Shown in pieces: positions 21,185-29,984 of a stretch of 64,000 nt of DNA. Under the pieces are notes generated by a model. That model did no database searches. It saw only the letters and a list, made by a program, of their open reading frames with translations, and was not told the origin of the DNA. How positions within the stretch are numbered: position 1 is the first letter of the stretch; each line of letters opens with the position of its first letter. The DNA comes from Bathynomus jamesi (taxonomy: Eukaryota; Arthropoda; Malacostraca; Isopoda; Cirolanidae): the NCBI GenBank assembly GCA_023014485.1, contig JAJOZX010001736.1, positions 186,001-250,000 on the forward strand, read 5' to 3'. The position numbers and the translations under genes were made by a program.

Positions 21185-21701
21185 GTCGAGACCACCAAGT
21201 CCGAGACTGAGACCGAGACCGAGACCTGATCCTGTGAGACCAAGATCGAGACCGAGATCAAAGGTTCGAGATCGAGATCTACCTTCCGAGATCGAGACCC
21301 TTAAAATTCGAGACCGAAATCGAGGTCGAGACCAAGTTCATGCCCTTTCAATTTGTTTTACACTACTATGGAAATTAGACTATGTTAAGTAATATATTAA
21401 GTATGTTAAGTATATCATTGATGACGTCATTTTTTAACATTTACAATTGGCAATTGCGATTTGTTCTACGAATCGGTACGTTGTAAATATAAGTGATGTG
21501 AATGGTTGTCGAATTATTCTATGCTTTATTGAATTTGTCGGTACTGTTTTCTTTATGCTGTATTTCTTGCATTACTTTTGTGTGAAGCATTTTATTTTTT
21601 CAAATACATATTGGATGGGAGGATAAGCGTTTTTATCATGCCACAGAGGTTGACACGCCGTTTGGCAACACTAAGTGGCCTTATAATATATACTTATATA
21701 T

Positions 21702-22688
21702 AGGGTGTCCCCAAAAAAACTATATACTCTTTATAGTATCATATATTTATAATTTAAAAAAAAACAACAATATATTGTTATAGCAATTGCCAATGAAAGG
21801 TAAATTAGTAATCTAAGTGATCAAAATGTTATAGCGAGTTGTTTGCATATAAAATTTAATTAACTACGCCAAGTGCTCAAAATGTTCTCCGGCGGCATGA
21901 ATGCACTTTCAATACAACAAAATCGAGTGGTCTGATGAAGCTACCTTCAAGCTGAATGGCACAGTAAATCGACACAACTGCAGGTACTGGTCACTTGATA
22001 ATCCACACGTTTATGTGGATAAACATGTTAATTTACCAGGATTAACAGCATGGTGTGGTTTATCATCCAGGGGTTTGGTTGGACCATTTTTCTTTAATGG
22101 GACAGTTACCGGTGCCGCATATCTCGACATGCTGCCGACAAAAATTATACGTGCAGTTCGGAAGTTGTTTGGAAACGACGACTTTTACTTTCAACAAGAT
22201 GGAGCCCCCCCTCATTATCATTGTGATGTCAGAAGGTACCTCGATGAAACGTTGCCTAACCGTTGGATAGGACGAAGAGGAAGCGTTGAGTATCCTCCAC
22301 GTTCACCGGACTTGACTCCACTTGATTTTTACTTGTGGGGCTACCTGAAGGATGCAGTTTATGGTACAAGACCTGCAACACTCGAACACCTTAAGGATGC
22401 AATTAGGGAAAAGTGCGGGACCATCACAGCATCCACATTAGTCCATGTCTGCGAATCAGTTAGTCGACGTATTCAAAAGTGCATTCGTGCCGCCGGAGAA
22501 CATTTTGAGCACTTGGCGTAGTTAATTAAATTTTATATGCAAACAACTTGCTATAACATTTTGATCACTTAGATTACTAGTAATTTACCTTTCATTGGCA
22601 ATTGCTATAACAATATATTGTTTGGTTTTTTTTTAAATTATAAAATATATGATGCTATAAAGAGTATATAGTTTTTTTGGGACACCCT
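21702..22688 (+). mobile_element. DD41D mariner-like element with about 210-bp inverted ends
   Basis: Ends read AGGGTGTCCCCAAAAAAACT, with the complementary end at 22670-22688. Inverted similarity continues for about 210 bases on each side (21702-21911 versus 22480-22688). The right repeat includes the last codons of the transposase, so the left end carries an inverted copy of that coding end. The element is inserted in the interior of hAT-1. TA duplication is obvious only on the left, in a TA-rich tract. Confidence 0.85.
21901..22521 (+). pseudogene. DD41D transposase, lacking its DNA-binding N-terminus
   Basis: 206 codons, uninterrupted. Seen in order: [20 protein letters not shown] (first catalytic Asp), [33 protein letters not shown] (second Asp), [33 protein letters not shown] (third Asp, 41 residues after the second), and a C-terminus GEHFEHLA. 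The catalytic triad is complete, but the helix-turn-helix region (about 120 residues) is absent. The first codons fall in the left inverted repeat. The intact frame despite truncation suggests recent origin. The transposon-like protein could not bind ends specifically. Confidence 0.88.
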
Positions 22689-23125
22689 CTATATAATATA
22701 TATAATTCTCTATTTAGTGTTTCCATTTTCAATAAAATTAATCTGACGGGGGCGGGGGGGGGCAAATTTTTTTGTAGCGCTAACCTAAAAAATCCAGACC
22801 CACACCCACCCCGCAAGACAAACGTGGCAACTCAAAACAGGGTGACTGATTAGTGAATACCTAGAGTCCCTTACTTTTACAAACTTTCATGAACATTCTG
22901 AATTGTGTCTGTTCATGAGTATGCCAATAACATGTATTTTTCATTACGGTCTCGAGGTCTCGAAAGGTCTCGGGGAGAAAAACCGAGACCGCGTCTGTCG
23001 AGACCGAGATCGAGACCGAGATCTAAATAGCGGAGACCGAGATCGAGATCGAGATCTGCAAATTGGGTCTCGAGATCGGTCTCGAGACCGAGACCGATCT
23101 CGAGACCTACATCACTGCTACTAAC

Positions 23126-23220
23126 CATTCTGCATGTGTGTAATGTCGCCTCATCGCTGAAGAAAATGTGGTTTAATAAGTTTTCGGTATGAATGTTTTT
23201 AATCAATTCCCTGCACATGG
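23126..23220 (-). pseudogene. Mariner-like transposase, N-proximal piece
   Basis: Minus strand reading HIFFSDEATLHTCRMV, the first catalytic Asp motif (FSDEA). It stops exactly at the 8-bp duplication CTACTAAC. On the other side of the insertion (17348) the frame resumes with SRHNCR. This shows that the gene was continuous before hAT-1 arrived. The upstream helix-turn-helix part is missing, so the element had already lost its 5-prime region. Confidence 0.8.
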
Positions 23221-23345
23221 TGGATATGTAGTGTTACTACCACCACACATTCTTATGCATCCATCATCATCTATGGCCTGTAGAAAATAAAATAGAAATA
23301 TCATTATTTCAGCAAAATAGATAGGGACTTTTAGACCACCCTGTA

Positions 23346-23470
23346 TATGGAACAAAAATATCCCATCAAGATTCGAACCTGGGTTCTCCTGAGTCGGAGT
23401 CAAGAGCGCTACCGTCATATAGGACGGAATAAAAATCATCAAAGCATGTCGTATATTCAAACGGCCGAGG
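23346..23470 (-). mobile_element. tRNA-derived SINE remnant
   Basis: Minus strand reads GACGGTAGCGCTCTTGACTC, then CGACTCAGGAG and box-B-like GGTTCGAATCT. A five-pair anticodon stem around a CTCCGAC loop (CCG, arginine-like) can be drawn. It directly abuts the right TA of the mariner-like element. Confidence 0.55.
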
Positions 23471-23654
23471 AAACGACGCTTTCGCGTTCATGCCGTACTC
23501 GAGGTCATGGCATCATTTAACCATCTCTCTCTCTGGTGGAGCACTGGAGTCCTACAGATGGAATAACCCCCATGATCACACATTTAAAAGAGAAACGAAA
23601 GGTGTGTACTCACGCGTGTTATTCCATATATATACAGTATATCTTCTTATATAT

Positions 23655-23815
23655 TATTTTTATTTTATTTATATTATATTTATACTATTTTATTTATATT
23701 ATATTTATACTATTTTATTTATATTATATTTATACTATTTTATTTATATTATATTTATACTATTTTATTTATATTATATTTATACTATTTTATTTATATT
23801 ATACAGTATATTTTT
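23655..23815. repeat. 25-bp AT-only minisatellite
   Basis: Five or more near-identical copies of a 25-base unit containing ATTTATATTATATTTATACT. Long apparent frames here (Tyr/Ile/Phe-rich) are artefacts of the repeat. Confidence 0.95.
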
Positions 23816-24118
23816 ATTATATACTATAAAAAGGGAGTCCTGTCCGTCCATCTGTATTCCAGATTCGTTGAAAGATCGTGACACCATACAGTAGACACGT
23901 AATAAAATGGGCGGAGCTCTAACACGTCCTTTTCATTCGATGCATTTACAATTCAGCAAATTATAATTTTATTTAATTAGACAAAAATTGTAATTTTAAA
24001 AAACCTATATATATGCTGTCCCAGCTTAAAACACGGAAACGGCTCTTTGAGAGAAGTTATTAGATAAAAGTTGCTTAAAATTAATCTGAACCCGTGGGAA
24101 AATTAATGAATACCCGGT

Positions 24119-24474
24119 TAGGTCAGCTGACGCATTGACGCATTGACTCTACTGCGCATGCGCGTAGTTATATTTTTTTATTTTAATATATTAATGTAAA
24201 TATATACATATATATACAATAAAATGTAATTTTAAATTTATCTATTACATTATGTATTTGTAAATTATTTATTAAGAAATAGATTGGATCATTTTAACAT
24301 ATTGCTTCCCATAATGTTTTTTATATTAATATAAATGGAATACTAACCTAACTTAACCTTACCTAATTTAAAATTATTAAAATGCAATGTAATTACATTA
24401 ATTTATTAAAATAAAAAAATATAACTACGCGCATGCGCAGTAGAGTCAAGGCGTCGATGTGTCACAGGCGCCTA
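24119..24474. mobile_element. Palindromic MITE, about 356 bp
   Basis: The arms contain GACTCTACTGCGCATGCGCG, GTAGTTATATTTTTTTATTT and AATATATTAATGTAAAT at 24145-24200, with the complement at 24390-24447. Weaker pairing extends to the outer ends TAGG...CCTA. The loop holds the TTTTAACATATTGCTTCCC motif that recurs at 33.2-33.7 kb. No coding capacity. Confidence 0.75.
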
Positions 24475-24588
24475 CATATTACGCCACAGCATCATTTCAT
24501 TCGCGGAAGTCATACAGTGCACCCTTGTCAAACTCTTTTTAGTGTTTGCGTTTGAAACTGAATTTTTTTCAGCCTAATTTGAACAAAG

Positions 24589-26281
24589 ATGCCTTGTAAT
24601 TGCATGAACAGTGTAGATAACTTCTGTTATGTTTGTGGAGAATTGACTTTTGCATCACAAAAGCGTGCTATAACCGCCGTGATTAGGAAAGCCTATCACC
24701 TTTATTTTGGCTGTAAGATTGGAGATCAGGACAAGAGCTGGGCCCCACATATATGCTGCAATACTTGTGCAACAAACCTTCGCCAGTGGTTGAATCGGAA
24801 AAGGAAATCTATGCCTTTTGCAGTGCCAATGGTTTGGAGGGAACCAACAGACCATGTCAGCAATTGTTACTTCTGCATGGTGCCTCCAGTCAAGAAAGGT
24901 ATTTGCAAGAAGAAAAAGTGGATTTTACAATATCCGAATATACCCTCTGCTATACGCCCGGTACCTCACGGCGAAGGACTACTCGTTCCTGAGCCCCCAC
25001 ACTCATTCTCCCTGGAGTCAGAGGACGAGGAGAATGAAGGAACCTGCGAAACTTATGAGCCTTCAACTTCACAAGACCCTGAATTTGTTTATAACTTGAC
25101 ATCTTCTAAACCGCACAAGATAACTCAGAATGAATTAAACGACCTTATCAGAGATTTAGAACTACCAAAGGGTAAGGCAGAGCTGTTGGGCTCCAGATTG
25201 CAGCAGTGGAATCTCCTCGCTAAAAATGTTAGTGTAAGTTCCGTGACCGTCAAAAAGATTTTGTCCCATTCTTCATCATGGAAGGTAACCTTGTAGCTTG
25301 CAACGACATCGATGGTCTGATGGCAGCTCTCAACATTATTCACAATCCTGTTGAGTGGAGACTGTTCATTGATTCATCGAAGTTGAGTCTAAAAGCTGTT
25401 TTGTTGCATGTTGGCAACGTATTGCCATCAATTCCAGTTGGTCATGCAGTCCACATGAAGAAAACATATGACAACATGAATCTGCAACTTAAAAACTGCA
25501 TAAACTATGACAAACATCAGTAGCAGGTTTGTGGTGACTTGAAAGTTGTTGCTATCGTGCTTGGACTGCAGCCGTACACTAAGTATTGCTGTTTTCTGTG
25601 TGAATGGGATAGTCGGGCTAGGACTTCTCATTACATCAAGAAGGATTGGCCACTCCGACACTCATTGGAACCTGGAACAAAAAATGTTCAGTATCCTCCA
25701 CTTGTAGAATCGAGCAAGATTTTGTTACCACCCTTACATATCAAACTGGGCGTCATGAAAAATTTTGTTAAGGCTATGGATAAAACGGGGGCAGCTTTTA
25801 AGTACCTCGGTGGTAAATTCCCAAAGCTCAGTGAAGCAAAAATCAAGGAGGGTGTATTTGTTGGTCCACAGATCCGCGAGCTTCTTAGAGATAAGGAGTT
25901 CGACCGTATCCTAGGTGGTGAGGAGAAGACAGCGTGGAATGATTTCCGGTTAGTAGCAACCAATTTTCTCGGAAATACCAAAGCTGACAATTACAGGGAG
26001 CTGGTGGAAAACCTGCTGTTGTCCTATCAAAAATGGGCTGCAATATGTCTTTAAAGATACATTTCCTCCATTCGCACATGGAATTTTTTCCGGCCAACTG
26101 CGGAGCAGTCAGCGATGAACATGGTGAACGTTTCCACAAGGATATCTCAGCGATGGAGAAACGCTACCAGTGGAAATGGAGTCCATCATTGTTAGCAGAC
26201 TACTGCTGGACAGTAACAAGAGATGCTCCAGAAGTTGAATACAAGAGACAAGCAAAGAAGCGACGGGTTGAATCAATATAA
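24589..26281 (+). pseudogene. Unclassified zinc-binding, DDE-like ORF family, copy 1
   Basis: Start ATG 24589 follows a T-rich AG acceptor-like site (TTTTTTTCAG), as in copy 2, so a 5-prime untranslated intron is likely. The product begins MPCNCMNSVDNFCYVCGELT. Zinc-ligand pairs are visible at FCYVCGE, HICCNTC and CYFCMV within the first 105 residues. Later motifs: LFIDSSK (25362-25382), VCGDLKVV (25530), YCCFLCEWDSR, LPPLHIKLGVMKNFV (25730-25770), GPQIREL, and DEHGERFHKD (26115). Lesions: frameshift near 25290, TAG at 25521-25523, frameshift near 26040. Copy 2 is at 34789-36486. I recall similar multicopy predicted proteins in arthropods and cnidarians, but know no assigned function. Confidence 0.75.
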
Positions 26282-26832
26282 GTGACTGCATTATACAGGT
26301 ATGTTACTAATATATGGTGTACATATACGCAAAATGTGTAACTTAAATTTTCTTGGAAACTGTAGCCAATGACTGTTTTTATGGTCATATTCGTTTTCAG
26401 CACTCCAAAATCCATAATAGGAAACACATTTTATCTCCGAAGCACAAACTTTTTAAATATTTGTAGACTAGTGTTATTGACACAACGTGCGTTAGTAAAT
26501 TGGCACATTTTTTTACCTCTGATTTGAAATAATAAGTATATTTATACATTACACAGTATACTCTACACAATGTATACATAATTATTCATATTAAACGGCT
26601 AATACCGTTTCTGGGTTGGTAGAAATTAGTTTAAAATCTCATACGCATCCTGACACGTAAAAGAACTTGCACAGCTCCATATAGTGAAACATTGAGTGCC
26701 TTGCGCGACCTTTAGATATTAAATTTTTTTCCAAAACACTTCGTACACTATAATTTTGCACCAAATGAAACATTTTAATAGGGTCAGACCAAAACTATTC
26801 AAAGAAAAATTTTTCACCTCATAGATAAGGAC
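26282..26832. other. Non-coding flank of orphan gene copy 1
   Basis: A donor-like ACAGGTATGT occurs at 26296-26305. Otherwise AT-rich DNA with no gene or repeat recognised. Confidence 0.4.
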
Positions 26833-26928
26833 CACGCCCTTCACGATTGGTTAGGTTTTAAGTGGTGATATTTTCGTTAAAACTAACGAAACTATCACGA
26901 CTTAACCCAACCAATCGTCAAGGGCGTA
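26833..26928. repeat. Foldback palindrome, family P, copy 2
   Basis: Arms CACGATTGGTTAGG and AGTGGTGATATTTTCGTT pair with the complement at 26884-26928. It is followed by GGCATTC and TAACCTAACC, shared with copies at 6.5 and 33.1 kb. Confidence 0.85.
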
Positions 26929-27068
26929 CAACTGACCTAACTGGGCATTCACTTAACCTAACCAGTTGGTTAATTTTTACATTCACGTGTCATTCTAAAG
27001 TTGTACGGCTGGATATTTTTGCTACCCCAACAAAGGGCAAGATCTCTGCTAGTATATATCATATATAA

Positions 27069-29623
27069 CATGGTGGTGAAGACTATATCGTCAGAAATTT
27101 TTTTTTAATTTTAGGGTGCTCTACTGTCATTTGATGACACTTGTAGGGGAAACGTTCCACACAAATTTTAGCTCAATTCAAGTGTATTTAGAGGTCACTC
27201 AACTTTTGTCTGTTATGACTTTGTCTTTCGAAGAAAATTTTGCTTTATATTTCTTCTTATATGATTTATGTTGCAGGAAATTAATTTTAATTACGAGCAA
27301 ATAATTACCAGAAATTGTTGATTGATAAATTCCCTATAATTTTCACTAATTACCAAATAATACTAAAAACATTCGTGCCAAAATCAAAACAAACAAATGT
27401 GTAGCGGCGGAGAATTCTCAACTCACTGTCGCCTAACTGATAAGGCTCATATCTCATTTAGCTTTGTGCTTTCTTCAAAGAAGGGGTAAAAACAGGAGCA
27501 CTATAGCGTGTTGACTTTCTGTGTCGTATATCATCTATTCGTTTTATTCTAAACACCTATAAATATGGAAGTATCAACAGTGCAAGTGGCAGTAGTATGA
27601 CAACATGTAAGGATACAGAACTTTGGCTGATTGGATGAACAGCAGGAAATAGTTCCCGGAGAAATCTACCTTCCAACCTTCAAAAAAGAAGTCTATCCGT
27701 GAGAACTTAACTGCAGTAGTGAGAGAGGCTCTGAATTTTGGAACCAGACACGAATCTTGACGACGCAGGGGAAAAATACCATCTCCAAATTTGAGAAACT
27801 GCTGAATAGATACCAGTTCCTAAAAAGAAACCGAAATAAGACATCTGACCACAGAAAATTCAAAACAAGAGATCTTCGAAAATGGTCTGCCCACTCTCTA
27901 TGACAGTGCATATGACAAGGCACTCGAAATGAGCACAAGAGAAGATCGGAAATTTTTTGATTGACCAACGGACAGAGGAAAAAGGTTATATGGTTTCGGT
28001 AGACATCGAACCAGGAAAAAGAAGAGAAGGTGGTGCAGAGAAATGAACAACTAAAAAGCGACAAGAGGCATGTAAGGTGAGGTATGAAGAAGCAAGCAAA
28101 GATTAGTACTGTCTGGTAGCACCAACAAATCATCCATCTGAAGTGATGGGGCTGCTCCCAAGCCGAAAAGGAAAAGAACGCAGAAGACGCCACTGTAAAT
28201 CCTCACCCTAGAGGCCCACCAAATTAAATGATTGAAATACTAATTATACACTAGCTGCCACTACTAAAAGTTGAGGATGCAACATGCAAGAAGCGAATCT
28301 CTTGAAGAGCAGCATACGAAGGGCAAGAATGCGAAACCGAGGACAGTTTGCAGAAGTCGTGAAGTACGACTTCAAACTTAAAAGACCTGCCATCATGGGA
28401 AAAGGAACAAGGGAAACGATGGCAGATGCGACTGTTACCACAATCCAGTAATGAAACCTGCTGGAACTCGTCTAAGGTATGTGTTTGCGTTGCGTTCTTA
28501 CTGAGAATAAAATCGGCCGAGGGCTGCTGAACTTCTCTTGTCGTCATCACATGGTGGAAATCGTCGTTACGGATGTTTCCATGGCTTGTTTCGGTGCGTC
28601 GTCTGGCCCAGAGGTTCAGTTATTTAACCGTCTTAAGGTGAAATGGTTCGTCATTGATCAAAAGCAATACTCGTTCGTCAAGAACGATGACCTACTTCAG
28701 AAGTGCAATTTCCTCACTCAGGAAGCCATCATGGTGATTGAAAGCGCCCTGCAATAGACCCACACAAGCGTTGATTACAAAGAGGTGGTCTGATATTTAT
28801 TCGTGAGAAGCCGTAGACGTAGAATCCATTATTATAATACACCTGGCGCTTTCTACCATTCACGATGGATGGCAAAGATCCCTTGAAGACCAACTCAAAA
28901 TGATGCTTGGAGAACTTACTCTCTTCGTTGTGGTCTTCTACATTCAGCAATACCTTTCTACACCAGAGCCAGATTAAAGTTTCTCAAGAAGATCGAGGAA
29001 TTCAAACCCGTCAGTGAGGAAGTGGCGAATGTAGTAGAGTCGGCAATGAAGCACATTTTATGATATCTTAGTGAACACCTCATTGGGCTGACATTCTTCA
29101 TTCCCAAAGTGTCAAGAGTTTGAAAGATTATGATAGAATCTCTTCGGAGTGAACCAGTACATCTACTCAAAAAAGCGACAAAGAGGTGATCTTCGAAATG
29201 TACACATCAAATCCCTAGAAGACTTTGTGACAAAGTACTTCACCCGCCTATTCGAGGTGCTGGAGATCAGTGCGTCTGTTTTCGAACGAGGCCTGCTTCT
29301 CTGAACAAATTTCGCAGTCCTCAGAGAAGCGTGTAACATGGGTGTGAGTCTAAAAAATTTCCAATGGCGTAGCCCTTACTGAAGACCAACCTTCGGCTCT
29401 CCAAAGGCGAAAAACAAGCGCAACTCCTGCAAGTGGTTAAAATCCACTTAAAGCGCTAACTCACTTTCAGGCAAACAAGAAGTAAAACTTCACAGTCGTT
29501 GAGTGACCTCTAAATATATTTCTATTAAGCTAAAGTTTGATTCAGAATGTTTTTTTATTCAAGTGTCATCAAATGGCAGAGCAGCACCAAAGAATTCGAA
29601 AACTTATTTTTTTGGACCACCTG
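27069..29623 (+). mobile_element. 2.55-kb element with long imperfect inverted repeats
   Basis: About 130-base ends are inverted copies. Matching blocks: CA(T/G)GTGGT at the tips, then GGTGCT-CTCTG-CATTTGATG, ACACTTG, TTTAGCTCAAT and TTTAGAGGTCACTCAAC (27111-27197 versus 29497-29600). The inside carries a decayed plus-strand ORF. Superfamily unknown; tip sequence GGTGGTCC resembles some TA-targeting elements but no duplication was verified. Confidence 0.65.
28400..29400 (+). pseudogene. Decayed arthropod multicopy ORF with CRHHM motif
   Basis: Plus strand. 28479-28757 encodes an open stretch with ENKIGRGLLNFSCRHHMVEI, ACFGASSGPEVQLFNRLKV and IDQKQYSF. After the stop, HSRWMAKIPLK (about 28858-28890) and further short matches are visible in shifting frames. 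I recognise a predicted-protein family that is repeated in many arthropod genomes (CRHH..E.V...GSSSGPE..LFKRF) but has no function that I know. Its position inside a pair of inverted repeats suggests it is a transposase-like gene of that element. Heavily broken. Confidence 0.55.
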
Positions 29624-29984
29624 AAATAATTTGTATACGACCGTGATTGGATATTTAACAAACTTGTTAAACCCAAATCATTAATGTATTTCATTTAGAT
29701 TTAGTTGATTTTACATGAAATATGCAATAAAAAGCCACAAGTAAACATTATCACTTCATTACCACAGGTTTGCAGGGGGTCTCAGATGGGTATTAATAAC
29801 CGTAAATAACTTGCGCAAAATATTAATCTTCATAACTTGTGAAATGATTCAGAATCATGAATATCTCATTCGTAACTATTGGAATTTTGAGTTACTTTTA
29901 ATGTAATTACTTGTTAAAAATTTACAATTTAATAATTTATCAAATGATTACCTTACCTTATGAACCTTATGTTGTTTCGTTCGT
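29624..29984. other. AT-rich non-coding stretch
   Basis: No gene or named element seen. Confidence 0.4.

Larger units (their letters stand above)
17349..23117. mobile_element. hAT-1: non-autonomous element with GAGACC-repeat body
   Basis: Inverted ends CAGTGATGTAG at both edges and a perfect 8-bp duplication CTACTAAC (17341-17348, 23118-23125), which are hAT hallmarks. Its own sequence is 17349-17366, 21193-21701 and 22689-23117. The parts next to the ends (21193-21335 and 22950-23110) are arrays of GAGACC/GAGATC words in opposite orientation. No transposase of its own is seen. Two other transposons are inserted in it. Confidence 0.85.
16695..23343 (-). mobile_element. Mariner-like (DD41D-type) element split by a nest of insertions
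   Basis: The inverted ends begin CAGGGTGGTCCAAAAG at the left; the right end at 23298-23343 is the matching complement with a few mismatches. Similarity continues for about 45 bases. TA duplications flank both ends (16693-16694, 23344-23345). The transposase on the minus strand is cut at the 8-bp duplication CTACTAAC (17341-17348 and 23118-23125) by hAT-1. Without the insertion only about 880 bp would remain. Confidence 0.9.

Noticed and set aside
23490..23894. Tyr/Ile/Phe-rich 134-codon frame resembling a membrane protein
   Set aside because: It is produced by the 25-bp AT-only minisatellite and has no start context or homologous feature.
27693..28193. 166-codon Cys/Phe-rich minus-strand frame
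   Set aside because: It is antisense to the decayed plus-strand CRHHM family ORF within the same inverted-repeat element; the Phe/Ser/Leu bias is that of an antisense frame.
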